DNA of 42,200 bases. Origin: Victivallales bacterium. Its GTDB lineage: Bacteria > Verrucomicrobiota > Lentisphaeria > Victivallales > UBA1829. The position numbers and the translations under genes are program-made. Of the stretch, positions 26,598-39,033 are shown piece after piece; the first letter of the stretch is position 1, and every line of letters begins with the position of its first letter. The stretch is taken from contig JAEEQN010000028.1 in the NCBI GenBank assembly GCA_016285345.1, positions 1-42,200 on the forward strand, read 5' to 3'. The notes under the pieces are model-generated. The model searched no databases. It saw nothing but the letters and a program-made list of their open reading frames with translations, and was not told where the DNA came from.

Positions 26598-26635
26598 AGT
26601 TTCAGTTAAAACAAGCTCCTTAACTGAAACTTGAG
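26598..26635. repeat. Perfect 14-bp inverted repeat in a divergent intergenic region
   Basis: CAAGTTTCAGTTAA and TTAACTGAAACTTG flank a 10-base spacer. It lies in the 446-base gap between the FtsQ-like and acyltransferase-like genes. GCGC-ATAC-GCGC directly abuts its left side. No reading frame or T-run is attached, so an operator, transcript-stabilising hairpin or mobile-element remnant are the options. Apart from this and two promoters, nothing else was seen in the gap. Confidence 0.6.
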
Positions 26636-26723
26636 GAAGAACATGCATATTCTTTTTCCCATGCATCCCCGTACAAAAGACCGGGTTATGAAAACGTGAT
26701 CGCAACAAAAAGACGGAGACGGC

Positions 26724-26751
26724 TTGAACAAAGCAGAAAAAGTTGTATATT
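26724..26751 (+). promoter_or_regulatory. Promoter of the acyltransferase-lipase operon
   Basis: TTGAAC (26724-26729), 16 bases, TATATT (26746-26751); about 90 bases of leader precede the ATG. Confidence 0.6.
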
Positions 26752-26843
26752 AATGTTGGAATTGTGTTCGGAGACGGACCGCCGGGCTTCCGGCGGCGGA
26801 CGCAAACGGAGAATCAGGCAGCGTCGGGGAGAAACCCTCCAGC

Positions 26844-28532
26844 ATGAAAAAGACAACGGCAACCGGAAAAGACAGCGGATCGCGGATCCGTCGGTGGGTG
26901 TCGTTCCACATGACGCGCCTGATCGACGAGTGGTCGCTCAACGCGATCTTCTTTCTGATCTTCCTGAAACTGCTGCAGCTGTGCAAACTGCTGGGTGCGA
27001 AACCGACCGAAAACGGCTGGCGGAAGGCCACCGGGATCTTCATGAAGGGGGACATCTCCAAATTCATGCTCGGCATCTTCCGCGTGACTCCGTACCCGGC
27101 CGATGCGCCGCCGCGGAACATGGACGAGGCGAAGGAGCGTTTTCTCTCGCGATTCGCAGAATTTCTCCGGGCGCATGGGGAGCTTCACTGGGCAATCATG
27201 CAGAAGACGTTCCGCCTGCACCGCAAACGCCTGACGGAATCCGATCTGCTTGAAGTCGAATTCCGCCCGGACGGCACGCTGGAAAACGCCCGTATCGTGC
27301 TTGACCCCCGGTATCCGCCGTCGGCGCTGTCGGAAAAAGAAATCAACATGCTCCTTTCCCTCCTCGTGCGGACGCACAACCGTCTGAACGGCGGAACCGA
27401 TCCCACGCGCGCCCGGAAACTGTACCGGATCGTCAAGCGGCGCGTGCTGTACCTGAACGCAGCCAACCTCGCGAAGCGCATGGAGGCCGTACGCCTGCTC
27501 CGCCGCATGATGAACGCATCCTGCGTGACGTTCCTGTCGCTTTCCGAACACGGAACCGAGGCGGAAATCCATGCGGAACGCCTGAAAACGCCGGACGTGA
27601 CGACGTACCGTCATCCGGGCTGGGGCCTGCTGAACGTTTTCGTGCGAATCCATCCGCGGCTCGGCGAGGCGGACCTGTGGATCCAGTACCACCATGTCCC
27701 GGTGGATGGAATGGCGATGCAGGAGGTCCTGACCGAACTGAAAACGGAATGGGGCGAGGCGGGAAAGATGAGTTTCCCCGCTCCGGGGACTCCCGCGGCC
27801 GAGGTCGAGATCCAGGAAACGCCGCACAAAGGGCTGTTCCGCGCCCGGGCTTTCTTCCGGTTCGACGGCCTGCTGGAACTGCGCCGCCGGATCAATCTGG
27901 CCTATGCGGCGGAAATGCGCGGCCCCGCGACGATCGCCGGCATGATCCTCTGGGGGCTCGCGAAATCGCCTCAGCTGCACGACGCAAAAATGCTGTTTCC
28001 GGTCGACGTGGAGCCGGGCCAGACCGCGGAAGGGAAGCCTCCGCAACGGTTCGAACGCGAGCTGAGCCTGGTCTTCATCCGTCCCTCCGACTACATGACG
28101 CCCCTCGACAAAATGGGCGGATTCATCCTGTTCCAGCGCGAGTTCAACCGCAGGCTGAAAAAGACGCGCTACCGCTGCAGCGAGACCTACGAGATGATCG
28201 AACTTCTTTCGATGATCCATCCGCTTTTCTACTATTACGCGAAATACCTCATGCCGAAGGAATTCCACGACGTCGTCGGTACGTTCGGGCTTTCCGTGCT
28301 GCGTCATGCGGAGGTCTTCATCGCGCCCGTGACCGACCTTCAGATACGCGGGTTCCTGGCGTTCGGGCGGATGGACATGCCGTGCGAAGGCGGCGGAACG
28401 GCGGGCTGCGTGAGCATCTGCGGCACGAGGGAACAGATCGAAGCGTATCTGACCGCGCTGGAGCGGATATCCGGCGATTACCAGAGCTTGCTGGGCAAGC
28501 AGGAACAAATAACGGAAGGTGAAATACCATGA
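26844..28532 (+). CDS. CoA-dependent-acyltransferase-fold (condensation-like) protein
   Basis: A 562-residue protein. The sequence HHVPVDG (283-289) is the HHxxxDG active-site motif of the chloramphenicol acetyltransferase/condensation-domain superfamily, whose His transfers acyl groups. The N-terminus has an amphipathic or membrane-associating segment (about 32-51, LNAIFFLIFLKLL). The C-terminal half contains GLSVLRHAEVFIAPV and GRMDMPCEGGG, as in the second half of such two-domain enzymes, where the DFGWG-like loop would be. No carrier-protein domain or signal peptide was found. The stop overlaps the lipase start (ATGA), which suggests that an acyl-lipid is made by one enzyme and cut by the other. 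The exact reaction is unknown. Confidence 0.72.
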   Translation: MKKTTATGKDSGSRIRRWVSFHMTRLIDEWSLNAIFFLIFLKLLQLCKLLGAKPTENGWRKATGIFMKGDISKFMLGIFRVTPYPADAPPRNMDEAKERFLSRFAEFLRAHGELHWAIMQKTFRLHRKRLTESDLLEVEFRPDGTLENARIVLDPRYPPSALSEKEINMLLSLLVRTHNRLNGGTDPTRARKLYRIVKRRVLYLNAANLAKRMEAVRLLRRMMNASCVTFLSLSEHGTEAEIHAERLKTPDVTTYRHPGWGLLNVFVRIHPRLGEADLWIQYHHVPVDGMAMQEVLTELKTEWGEAGKMSFPAPGTPAAEVEIQETPHKGLFRARAFFRFDGLLELRRRINLAYAAEMRGPATIAGMILWGLAKSPQLHDAKMLFPVDVEPGQTAEGKPPQRFERELSLVFIRPSDYMTPLDKMGGFILFQREFNRRLKKTRYRCSETYEMIELLSMIHPLFYYYAKYLMPKEFHDVVGTFGLSVLRHAEVFIAPVTDLQIRGFLAFGRMDMPCEGGGTAGCVSICGTREQIEAYLTALERISGDYQSLLGKQEQITEGEIP

Positions 28533-30031
28533 AACGAGCACGTTTATTCGGAATGATCCTGTTTGTGGCGGCGGGATTGCTTGTTATGCTTGTACTGAGC
28601 GCATGCCAGCCGGACGCGGTCGGATCGTACCAGTCGGCACTGACGCCCACGGAAACGATCATCAGCCGGGCGACCAATCGTTCCCTGGCATACGAGGGAA
28701 TCCGCCGGAATCCCGTGATCCTGATCCACGGCCTGCTCGGCGCGCGGCTGGAGGACCCGGCGACCGGAAAGGAATTCTGGGGAACGTTTTCGCCGACCCT
28801 GCCGGGCCGCGACAGCCTGAAACTGCTGTCCGTGCCGATGAGCTGGGGGACGCCTCTGCGCGAGCTTTCCAACAACACGCGGGCGTCGTTCCTGCTGGAC
28901 TCCGTTTCGGTCAGCCTGATCGGACTTCAGTTCTCCATGTCCGCCTACAGTCCGCTGGTCGACACGATCAGGCAGGCGGGGTACGTGCAGGAAGGCTCGA
29001 AGGAGCATCTGGAAGACGGCCGCTGTCCGACATTTTTCGTGTTTTACTACGACTGGCGACGGAGCATCGCGGAGAACGCCATCGAGCTCGGAAAGTTCAT
29101 CCGCGCCAAACAGGCCAAGTTGAACGAGGAATACCGTGTCCGCTACGGCGCCTCGCCGGATCCCGTCCGGTTCGACCTGATGGGACACAGCATGGGCGGC
29201 CTGATCGCGCGATATTACATGCGGTACGGGGAAACGCCCCTGCCCGCGGAAAGCGCGCCTGATCCGGCGATCACCTGGACCGGCGCGAAAAACGTCGGCA
29301 AGCTCATTCAGATCGGGACACCGAACAGCGGGTATCTGGACACCGTGGTCGAGCTTGTGAACGGCCTGCGGCTTCAGCCGGGCGCGCCGCTCTACCCCGC
29401 CGCCGTGATCGGCACCTTCCCGTCTTACTACGAGATGATGCCGTTTCCCCAGTTCGCCGCCGTGCGGGAAACGATCTCCGGCAAGACGGAGGAGGAATCC
29501 ATCGCCCAGGGGGCGGCCGTCGATCTGTACGACCTGAACACGTGGATCAAGTACAAATGGGGGCTTGCGAATCCGGATTTCGACGCCGATCTGCAATGGC
29601 TGCTGCCGGACGTGAAAACGGCGACGGAACGCCGGTACGTCGCGCTGGAACACCTTCAGAAATGCCTGAATTCGGCGAAGCGCATCGCGTCCATGCTCTC
29701 GACGCCCGATCCGAAGGATTCCGACGTCTTCCAGATGATCTTCATCGGAGACTCCGTGCCGACCTCCTCGCTCGCGCTGGTCGATGAAGACGGAGGTCTG
29801 CGCGTGGTGCGGTACGATTCCGGCGACGGCAAGGTGTCCGCCGTGAGCGCACGCGCCGACCTGCGGAATCCGGACAAACCCGGAGCTTGGGGACCGAGGA
29901 TGGAATCTCCGGTGCGCTGGAACGGTGTCATTCACGTGAGCGGAGCGCACATGGGGATCACGGTCGCGCCGGACTTCCTGCACAACATGCGGTTCTATCT
30001 GGTGCAGTTCCCCGACTTGGACGAGGAATAA
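28529..30031 (+). CDS. LCAT-like lipase/acyltransferase lipoprotein
   Basis: A 500-residue alpha/beta hydrolase with a lipoprotein signal (lipobox LSAC, Cys26), so membrane-anchored and exported. NPVILIHGLLGARLE (61-75) contains the oxyanion HG, and GHSMGG (219-224) the nucleophile Ser221. FYYDWRRS and IQIGTPNSG match the lecithin:cholesterol acyltransferase family. A catalytic His is probably in the VSGAHMGI segment near the C-terminus. It is coupled by a 4-base overlap to the acyltransferase-fold gene. Its likely role is lipid hydrolysis or transacylation at the cell envelope; the substrate is unknown. Confidence 0.87.
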   Translation: MKRARLFGMILFVAAGLLVMLVLSACQPDAVGSYQSALTPTETIISRATNRSLAYEGIRRNPVILIHGLLGARLEDPATGKEFWGTFSPTLPGRDSLKLLSVPMSWGTPLRELSNNTRASFLLDSVSVSLIGLQFSMSAYSPLVDTIRQAGYVQEGSKEHLEDGRCPTFFVFYYDWRRSIAENAIELGKFIRAKQAKLNEEYRVRYGASPDPVRFDLMGHSMGGLIARYYMRYGETPLPAESAPDPAITWTGAKNVGKLIQIGTPNSGYLDTVVELVNGLRLQPGAPLYPAAVIGTFPSYYEMMPFPQFAAVRETISGKTEEESIAQGAAVDLYDLNTWIKYKWGLANPDFDADLQWLLPDVKTATERRYVALEHLQKCLNSAKRIASMLSTPDPKDSDVFQMIFIGDSVPTSSLALVDEDGGLRVVRYDSGDGKVSAVSARADLRNPDKPGAWGPRMESPVRWNGVIHVSGAHMGITVAPDFLHNMRFYLVQFPDLDEE

Positions 30032-30038
30032 TCCGGTT

Positions 30039-30287
30039 CTAAAAGCGCTTGCTCTGACGGAAGAAGCACATCTCGTGGCAGCGCGGACAGCGGACAATGT
30101 GTTCGCGGTCGTCGCGGGCCAGGAACGTGAGGTTGCATTTGCCGCAGAGATAGAGGCGGTCCTTCACAACGGAATCGCTTGTGTTCTTGCGTTTGCGGAG
30201 CTCGTCGCAAATCCACAGCAGCGCAATCACGAAAAACCACGTGGCGAAGTACCACACGAAAATACGGTCGAGCGGGATCGGTATCAT
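30039..30287 (-). CDS. Small membrane protein with zinc ribbon
   Basis: An 82-residue protein: one N-terminal transmembrane helix (about 8-28), a basic linker, then a zinc ribbon with CGKC (48-51) and CPRC (67-70). The last gene of the gyrB-recA-TPR-exbBD run, it overlaps the upstream start by 4 bases. It ends 7 bases from the convergent lipase gene. Possible roles are assembly or regulation of the adjoining membrane motor; no family was recognised. Confidence 0.72.
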   Translation of the reverse strand: MIPIPLDRIFVWYFATWFFVIALLWICDELRKRKNTSDSVVKDRLYLCGKCNLTFLARDDREHIVRCPRCHEMCFFRQSKRF

Positions 30288-31078
30288 CGGCCGAACGCCT
30301 CCTTCCGCAGGGATTCGGCGGACCAGACGGCCCGGCAGAACCCGCCGTCTTTCAGTCCGGCGGGACAGTCGGACGAATTCAGAAGCGTGTCGAGCCAGGC
30401 GCGCGCCGTCAGGTCAAGCTCGGCGACGCCGCAGGACTTCTCCAGTACCGCCTCAAAAGGAAGATCGGGCAGGACCGGCGTTTTGACCAGAAAAACGGAC
30501 TGTTCCGAGGGGCGCTGCCGCCGAAGGGTGCGTTCCTCCGCGGCGCCGAGCCGGAACGCCGGAAAAACCACGCCCGATGCCGTGTCCGCCGCCCAGTACG
30601 GATAGACAGGAGCCGCGACGGCGGCGGCTTCGGAATCGTAGTCATGGACATCCGGGAGCAGCGGACGGCTGACCGCCGCCAGAGAAATCCGAGGAGCGGT
30701 CGGCACGGAGGAAAGCTTCGACGGAAGAGGAAGCTCGAACGAAGCATCCGGGCCCGTTTCCGCCTGGGACGTGCGGAAAAAGGAAAAACCGAATTCCTCC
30801 GGCGGATGCAGGAACGAAACCGGGTCGAACGTGTCGACCTGTTTCAGGAAAAGCGGTTCCGAATCCATGACGCGAGAAGAGACATACAGCGTGGTCCGGT
30901 CGGCGCGCGGGACAGCACCCGCAGCCGGATCCGGTTTCAGCGGCGTAAAGACCGTGACCAGAAGCAGGTGAATCAGTACAACCCCCACACCCACGAGCAG
31001 GAGCATGGACCGGCGAAGCCGCTCTTTCGGGAGCGACTCGTCGACGGGAAGCATGAATTGTCCGGGGTCGTCCGTCAT
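30284..31078 (-). CDS. Single-span periplasmic protein in the TonB position of an ExbB/ExbD operon
   Basis: A 264-residue protein. Its cytoplasmic N-terminus (1-22) precedes one transmembrane helix (about 24-45, SMLLLVGVGVVLIHLLLVTVF) and a long Pro/Ser/Ala-rich periplasmic part. That topology, and the location directly behind exbB and exbD with a 4-base overlap, are those of a TonB or TolA energy transducer. The C-terminal domain is not recognisably TonB: no clear YP motif and two unusual Cys residues. It may be a divergent transducer or an unrelated partner. The final 60 residues contain LDLTARAWLDTLLN, which is helical. Confidence 0.6.
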   Translation of the reverse strand: MTDDPGQFMLPVDESLPKERLRRSMLLLVGVGVVLIHLLLVTVFTPLKPDPAAGAVPRADRTTLYVSSRVMDSEPLFLKQVDTFDPVSFLHPPEEFGFSFFRTSQAETGPDASFELPLPSKLSSVPTAPRISLAAVSRPLLPDVHDYDSEAAAVAAPVYPYWAADTASGVVFPAFRLGAAEERTLRRQRPSEQSVFLVKTPVLPDLPFEAVLEKSCGVAELDLTARAWLDTLLNSSDCPAGLKDGGFCRAVWSAESLRKEAFGR

Positions 31079-31545
31079 GATTCAGGCTCGGTGAAACTGG
31101 TCGTCCGGCCGCGCGCAGGACCGGCGGACATGAAGAGGGCGTTGACGTTCAGCTCCTCCGCGACGGCGAGGACCTCGGCGACGACGGTGAGCGGCGCATG
31201 GACGTCGCAGCGGATGATGACGCGTTCCTTGTCCGGCTGGAATCCGCGTGTGTTCAGGGACTCGGAAAGCTGGCGTTTGAGCTCTGCCGCGCCGGAGACC
31301 GCGGCATCGTTGAAGTAGATGCGGCTGTCCTTGTCGATGGTCACGACGTAGTTGCGGGAGGTGTAGAGGAACCTGCCGCCGGTCCTGGGAAGCTCGACCT
31401 CGACGCCGCGGAGCGGGACGAAGTTCGAGCTGAGCATGAAGAAGACCAGCAGGATGAAAAAGACGCAGAAATACAGGACCAGACTGGGCAGGCCGCTGAA
31501 TATCCTGAGCTTGGTCTTTACCTGGATCGGGGCTTCATTCGGCAT
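31075..31545 (-). CDS. exbD: ExbD/TolR-family motor subunit lacking the membrane aspartate
   Basis: A 156-residue ExbD/TolR-type protein: a short cytoplasmic tail, one transmembrane helix (about 19-40), then the periplasmic domain (VEVELPRTG, YVVTIDKDSRIYFND, DKERVIIRCD, VVAEVLAVAEELNV). In ExbD, TolR and MotB an Asp in this helix carries the protons. Here the helix reads PSLVLYFCVFFILLVFFM, with no acidic residue. Either ion use relies on another residue or the subunit is not proton-driven. It overlaps the exbB gene by 11 bases and the next gene by 4. The periplasmic domain otherwise fits the family well. Confidence 0.85.
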   Translation of the reverse strand: MPNEAPIQVKTKLRIFSGLPSLVLYFCVFFILLVFFMLSSNFVPLRGVEVELPRTGGRFLYTSRNYVVTIDKDSRIYFNDAAVSGAAELKRQLSESLNTRGFQPDKERVIIRCDVHAPLTVVAEVLAVAEELNVNALFMSAGPARGRTTSFTEPES

Positions 31546-32179
31546 GGTCGGCGCCGTTCTCTTTTTTGTGGTGGCGGAAGAAATACATGATCTCGGCGGA
31601 GGCTTTCTCCATGTCCGTGCAGAAATCCTGCACGCGGGAGACCAGGTAGTTGTAGGCGATGTGGCACGGGATCGCGACGGAGAGTCCGGCGGCCGTGCAG
31701 AGGAGCGCCTTATAGACGCCCTTGGAAAGTTCGGGGAGCGTCGTGATCGCGGCGTCCGGGTTGGCGGTGATGGTCTGGAAGGAATCCACGAGGCCGAGCA
31801 CGGTGCCGAGGAGGCCGAGCAGGGGCATCACGTATGCGAGCGTGGCGAGGATGTTGAGGCGGGATTCCAGACGCGGCACCTCGATCAGCGTCTGCGTGGC
31901 GAGGGCATCGCGGATGTCGTCGCCTTCATTGTAGGCGCGGATGGCGCTGGCGAGGACACGCGGCACCGGGCCTGGCGAATTGTCGCACAGAGTGATCGCC
32001 TCGATCATGCCGTCGCGCCGGAGCACGTTGGTGAGGCCGGTGACGATCTCGTTGACGTCCATCTGGGCGCGGTAGAACTCAAACCATTTCCAGATGAAGA
32101 TGAACGCGGCGATCAGGGCGCAGAGGGCGATCAGCGCAAGCACGGGACCGCCCTGCTGAAGCATGGACAGATATTTCAT
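31535..32179 (-). CDS. exbB: MotA/TolQ/ExbB family proton channel protein
   Basis: A 214-residue inner-membrane protein with three transmembrane segments (about 10-32, 108-132, 150-175). The signature LGLLGTVLGLVDSF and the last helix ALLCTAAGLSVAIPCHIAYN, with its conserved Thr, are typical of ExbB/TolQ. It forms the pentameric channel around ExbD dimers and powers outer-membrane transport or stability. It overlaps the upstream TPR gene by 4 bases. With exbD, the TPR protein and a single-span partner it makes a Tol- or Ton-like unit. Confidence 0.93.
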   Translation of the reverse strand: MKYLSMLQQGGPVLALIALCALIAAFIFIWKWFEFYRAQMDVNEIVTGLTNVLRRDGMIEAITLCDNSPGPVPRVLASAIRAYNEGDDIRDALATQTLIEVPRLESRLNILATLAYVMPLLGLLGTVLGLVDSFQTITANPDAAITTLPELSKGVYKALLCTAAGLSVAIPCHIAYNYLVSRVQDFCTDMEKASAEIMYFFRHHKKENGADHAE

Positions 32180-35028
32180 GATTTGGTTGACTCCGGACTG
32201 GTGGTTGTATTGGGGACCGCCGGGACCGGCGGCTGATATTGTTTCTTGCGGAGGGCGCGGACCCGCTGACGGACCGAGGCCTGGTCGACCGTACCGGTCT
32301 GCTCCAGCCAGCGGAGCGCGCCGACGGCGGATTCCACGTTGGAGACGGACGGATCCTTGTGCGCGAGGGATTCGAGGGCGTCGACCGCGCGGAAAATCCA
32401 GAAAGCCTCGACGGGCCTGGACGCGGCATCCTGGGCCGGGATCAGGTAGACCGTCTTGTTAAAGAGGCCGAACGCCTCCTTTTCGTCGCCCGCCTTCCAG
32501 AGGGACTGGCCGGCTTTGTAGTACGCCATGGCTTCATATTCGGGGCGCAGGTTTTTGAGTTTCAGGAGCGCCTGGTATTGTTCGGCGGCCAGACGGCATG
32601 CGTCGGCGGACGGGAAGACGACTTCCGGCACGGCGGCTTTTGACTCATCCGTTGATTTGGCGGCATCGTCATTTTTCTGCGTTCCGACGGGCTGTGCGGC
32701 GGGGGATGGTTTCGTGTCGGTCTGGGATGCTGGTGCGGGCTTTGCCGCCGTCTGGGAGACCGCGGCGACCGTTTCCTTCTGTTTCGTTGCAACGGCCGAT
32801 CCCGTGGCGAGCGCATAAACGCAGTCCGCCGCCGAGCCAAGGGCGGCCTGTTCGAGCAGGGAACCGGGAACGGCTTTCGCGGCGGCCTCGTATTCTGCGC
32901 GGGCTTTCGAGAAATCGTTGAACGCACGGGCGATGTCGCCGCGGAGATAATGCACGTCCCCGATCAACGCGGCGTCGGGAGAAAGCGCATCGATGGCATC
33001 CAGAACGGAAATCGCGGACGTGAGGTCGTCTCGCTGGTAGGCGATCAAAGCCTTCTCGTAAGAGGCGCGGGCACGGATCTTCGGGTATTTCTCCTGATTC
33101 AGGAGCTGGTCGACCGTGCTTTCCGCGTGCTGGACGGACCCGGTGCCGCGGTAGTGTTCCGCGAGACGCAGCAGGGCCGCTCCCGCATACTCGGATTCGG
33201 GATCGTCCTCGATAAAGCGCCAGGATTCACGTTCCGCGCCGACCTCGTCGCCGGACGCGTACAGCGCGTGGATCAGCCAGTAGCGGCCGAGTTCCGCGAC
33301 CGGAAGCGAACTGTAGTCCTGACGGAGCCTGCGGAAACTCTCCACGGCCTTGGCGGGTTCGCCGAGACGGATTTGGAGGCGTCCGGCGGCGTAGAGAGCA
33401 GCAGCACGGCGTTCCTGCGTCGCCACCGTCTTCGGAGCGGCCTTTTCATAGTCCAGATAACTCTGGGAGGCGGCCGCGGCATCTCCGGTTTTGTCCTGCG
33501 CGACAGCCGAAAGATAAATCGCCTCCGGGTCGAGGTGTTCGGGATCGGCCTTGCGGAGCGCGGCAGCGGCATCCAGAAGATCGGCGTAGAGGCCGGCCTC
33601 CAGCGAACAGCGCATGGCGTTCAGCATGGCCTCGGAACGGTACTCCGTGGAGGTCTCGCCGACGGCTCTGTAGAGCTTCGCGGCCTCGGCGGGCTTGCCC
33701 TCGCGCCACGTGATTTCGCCCAAGTCCATTTCGCGGGCGGATTTCTTCGCCGGGACCGTGTCGAACGCCGCGACGAACTTGCGGGCGGACGGAAACGCCT
33801 TTTCCGCCAGCATCATGTCGAGGAGTTTGCGGTAGACGGATTCGCGTTCGGCGGCGGGGACGGCCGTGTCGGAAATGCAGGTGAGGCAGACGTCCAGCGC
33901 ATCGTCGGGGCGTCCGGCCTGGAACAGGACCGACGCTATCTGGAGCTTGAAATCGGGGGAAAGTTTGGAATCCTTGAAGAGCGAGAGCATGCGCGAGGCC
34001 AGGTCGGCGGCGGTCTTCTTGTCCTTCAGACGCTGGAACGTCCCGATCAGGCGCGTCATGGCGTCGAACGCGTCCTCGCGGACGGAGGCAAAGGAATACG
34101 CGAGGTGGAACGCTTCGGCGGCGCGAACATAGTCTTCGCGCTTGGAGAACTCCTCGCCGATGCGGCATGCCGCCAGGAAGAAGAAATTGTCCTTGCGCGG
34201 GGTGGAGACAGATTTGATCCCGCTCCAGTCGTCCGCGATGTCCTCTGCGCCCTTCTCCGAAAGTTTCAGGTAGAATGACAGCAGTTTGAGCGCATCGACG
34301 TCGCGCTTGTTTTCGGCATCGGGAAGCGATTTGAGGATATCGTAGGCGTCCGTATACTGGCCGAGAGCGGCAAGCGACAGGGCCTGACGTTCCGCGGCCC
34401 GGCGCCCGAAGGACGTCTTGTTGCCCGCGATCTCGCCGTAATACTTCGCGGCGGCTTCATGGTCGCCCTTGAGCTCGGCGACGAACGCCGCGCAGGAGAG
34501 CGCCCGGAGATAGCTCGGGTCGAGTTTTTCGAGGGCGGGAATCAGTTTCCGCAGAATCTTGTCCGCCTCGTCGGCGCGACGCTGAAGCAAGTATATTTCC
34601 GCCTGCCACAGACTGACGGAATTCGTGTTCAGCCGCGGAAACGCGGCGCGGTATTCGTCCAGGAGCTTGTTCGCGGAGTCGGCGAGGTTCGCGAGGATCA
34701 GCGCGTCCAGTTCGCGCGCATACGCGTCCTTGCGCGCCTCCTGGTCGCCGTTCTGTTCCGCCTTGGCGCGGTACTGACGGTAGAAACTCGCCGCCGTGCC
34801 GTATTCGCCCGCGGCACGGGCGCGTTCGCCGGACTCCCGGTCCGGATACGAAAAAGACTGTTCTCCGGCGGCGGCCACTGGCGCATCCTGCGCGACCGCC
34901 CGCGTCATGCCGGAACAAAACAGAATTCCGGAGGCCGCACAGACAAAAAGCGTCTTCCCGGCACGGACGCCGGGAAGAGATCCCGCCGGATTCATGGTCC
35001 GGCGGCTGTATGGGAAACGATTAAGCAT
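32176..35028 (-). CDS. Large exported TPR-repeat protein
   Basis: A 950-residue protein built mainly of helical TPR-type repeats from about residue 70 to 740 and again from about 830. An N-terminal signal (hydrophobic [15 protein letters not shown], then AVAQD) precedes them. A low-complexity Ala/Thr/Lys linker (about 745-800) separates the last repeats. The start at 35028 overlaps the end of recA by 8 bases; an internal ATG at 34995 would keep the signal peptide too. It lies upstream of exbB, as CpoB/YbgF-like TPR proteins lie near tolQR, so it may couple the motor to peptidoglycan or the outer membrane. That link is an inference. Confidence 0.83.
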   Translation of the reverse strand: MLNRFPYSRRTMNPAGSLPGVRAGKTLFVCAASGILFCSGMTRAVAQDAPVAAAGEQSFSYPDRESGERARAAGEYGTAASFYRQYRAKAEQNGDQEARKDAYARELDALILANLADSANKLLDEYRAAFPRLNTNSVSLWQAEIYLLQRRADEADKILRKLIPALEKLDPSYLRALSCAAFVAELKGDHEAAAKYYGEIAGNKTSFGRRAAERQALSLAALGQYTDAYDILKSLPDAENKRDVDALKLLSFYLKLSEKGAEDIADDWSGIKSVSTPRKDNFFFLAACRIGEEFSKREDYVRAAEAFHLAYSFASVREDAFDAMTRLIGTFQRLKDKKTAADLASRMLSLFKDSKLSPDFKLQIASVLFQAGRPDDALDVCLTCISDTAVPAAERESVYRKLLDMMLAEKAFPSARKFVAAFDTVPAKKSAREMDLGEITWREGKPAEAAKLYRAVGETSTEYRSEAMLNAMRCSLEAGLYADLLDAAAALRKADPEHLDPEAIYLSAVAQDKTGDAAAASQSYLDYEKAAPKTVATQERRAAALYAAGRLQIRLGEPAKAVESFRRLRQDYSSLPVAELGRYWLIHALYASGDEVGAERESWRFIEDDPESEYAGAALLRLAEHYRGTGSVQHAESTVDQLLNQEKYPKIRARASYEKALIAYQRDDLTSAISVLDAIDALSPDAALIGDVHYLRGDIARAFNDFSKARAEYEAAAKAVPGSLLEQAALGSAADCVYALATGSAVATKQKETVAAVSQTAAKPAPASQTDTKPSPAAQPVGTQKNDDAAKSTDESKAAVPEVVFPSADACRLAAEQYQALLKLKNLRPEYEAMAYYKAGQSLWKAGDEKEAFGLFNKTVYLIPAQDAASRPVEAFWIFRAVDALESLAHKDPSVSNVESAVGALRWLEQTGTVDQASVRQRVRALRKKQYQPPVPAVPNTTTSPESTKS

Positions 35029-36121
35029 TCGCCTCGCCGGAAGTTTCCGCCGGAGCTTCGGCGGCGTCTTCGGCCGCGACGCCCGCCTTCTGCGCGGCGA
35101 GGACGTCCTTGATCTTCTGGTAGATCTGGTCGGCGAGCTCGGGCTTCTCGGTGAGGAGCGCCTTCACGGCGTCGCGTCCCTGCGCGAGCTGTTCGCTGCC
35201 GAAGGAGAACCAGGAACCGCGTTTCTCGATGATGCCCATGTCGAGGGCGACGTCGAGGATGGAGCCGATGCGGGAAATGCCTTCGTTCCAGTTGATGTCG
35301 AACTCGGCGACGCGGAACGGCGCGGCGAGCTTGTTCTTCACGACCTTGACCTTCGTGCGGGCGCCGACGGATTCGCCGTTGGCGTTCTTGATCGCCTGGA
35401 TGCGGCGGATGTCGAGGCGGATGGAGCAGTAGAACTTCATGGCGTTGCCGCCGGTGGTCGTCTCGGGGTTGCCGAACATCACGCCGATTTTCTCGCGGAT
35501 CTGGTTGGTGAAGATGCAGCAGGTGCGGCTGCGGCTGATGGCGGGCGTGAGCTTGCGGAGCGCCTGGGACATCAGTCTCGCCTGGAGGCCCATGAAGGAG
35601 TCGCCGATGTTGCCTTCGAGTTCGCTCTTCGGCACGAGGGCGGCGACGGAGTCGATGACCAGCACGTCGACGGCGTTGCTGCGCACGAGCATCTCGGCGA
35701 TGTTCAGGGCGTCTTCGCCGCAGTCCGGCTGGGAGATCAGCAGGTTGTCGATATTCACGCCGATGCGCTTGGCGTAGGCCGGATCGACGGCGTGTTCGGC
35801 GTCGATGAACGCCGCAGTGCCGCCCGCCTTCTGGGCGTTCGCGATCACGTGCATGCACAGCGTGGTCTTGCCGGAGGATTCGGGGCCGAAGATCTCGATG
35901 ATGCGGCCGCGGGGCAGGCCCATGATGCCGAGCGCGATGTCGAGCGAGAGCGCGCCGGTGCTGATGACGGGGACGTCGACGGTGTGGTTGTCGCCGAGGC
36001 GCATGATGGAGCCCTTGCCGAACTCCTTCTCGATCTGCGCGAGGGTCACGTTCAGATTCTTATCGCGGTCGGGCGCGGCGGATGCCGCCGCTGCGGCTTT
36101 TTTGGATTCTTTGTCCGCCAT
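35021..36121 (-). CDS. recA: RecA recombinase
   Basis: A 366-residue RecA, which forms filaments on single-stranded DNA, drives strand exchange and triggers LexA cleavage. The Walker A motif [27 protein letters not shown] (Walker B and loop 1), [22 protein letters not shown] (loop 2 region) and the [11 protein letters not shown] segment are intact. A short Ala/Lys-rich N-terminal extension and an acidic Ala/Glu tail are present. It starts 30 bases after gyrB, with AAAGGA upstream, and overlaps the TPR gene. No LexA box or separate promoter was seen in that 30-base gap, so it is probably expressed with gyrB. Confidence 0.98.
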   Translation of the reverse strand: MADKESKKAAAAASAAPDRDKNLNVTLAQIEKEFGKGSIMRLGDNHTVDVPVISTGALSLDIALGIMGLPRGRIIEIFGPESSGKTTLCMHVIANAQKAGGTAAFIDAEHAVDPAYAKRIGVNIDNLLISQPDCGEDALNIAEMLVRSNAVDVLVIDSVAALVPKSELEGNIGDSFMGLQARLMSQALRKLTPAISRSRTCCIFTNQIREKIGVMFGNPETTTGGNAMKFYCSIRLDIRRIQAIKNANGESVGARTKVKVVKNKLAAPFRVAEFDINWNEGISRIGSILDVALDMGIIEKRGSWFSFGSEQLAQGRDAVKALLTEKPELADQIYQKIKDVLAAQKAGVAAEDAAEAPAETSGEANA

Positions 36122-36151
36122 GGCTGGTGGATTCCTTTCGGTGTAAAAATG

Positions 36152-38854
<2,703 letters not shown>

Positions 38855-38880
38855 TCATTGCTTTGATAAATTTTCAATAT

Positions 38881-38908
38881 AATATACATCCCATTGCATT
38901 ATTTTCAA
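38881..38908 (-). promoter_or_regulatory. Promoter of the gyrB-recA operon
   Basis: On the minus strand TTGAAA (38903-38908), 16 bases, TATATT (38881-38886). A GC palindrome abuts the -35 and a TTTTTTTCGAAAAAAAA tract (38943-38959) lies further up. Confidence 0.7.
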
Positions 38909-38928
38909 GCGCGTACGCGTATACGCGC
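38909..38928. promoter_or_regulatory. GC-rich palindrome abutting the gyrB -35 box
   Basis: GCGCGTA-CGCGTA-TACGCGC, a perfect 7-bp inverted repeat directly upstream of the -35. It stands out in an AT-rich region, and a shorter GCGC-ATAC-GCGC occurs at 26587-26598. It could bind a regulator or mark a supercoiling-sensitive site. Confidence 0.5.
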
Positions 38929-39033
38929 GAGAAAAAAACGCATTTTTTTCGAAAAAAAAGAAAAAGGAGGAGACGCCATTCAGCAAACAAATAGAAGATT
39001 GTGATTAATTATAATCGTATCTGTTTTTTATTC

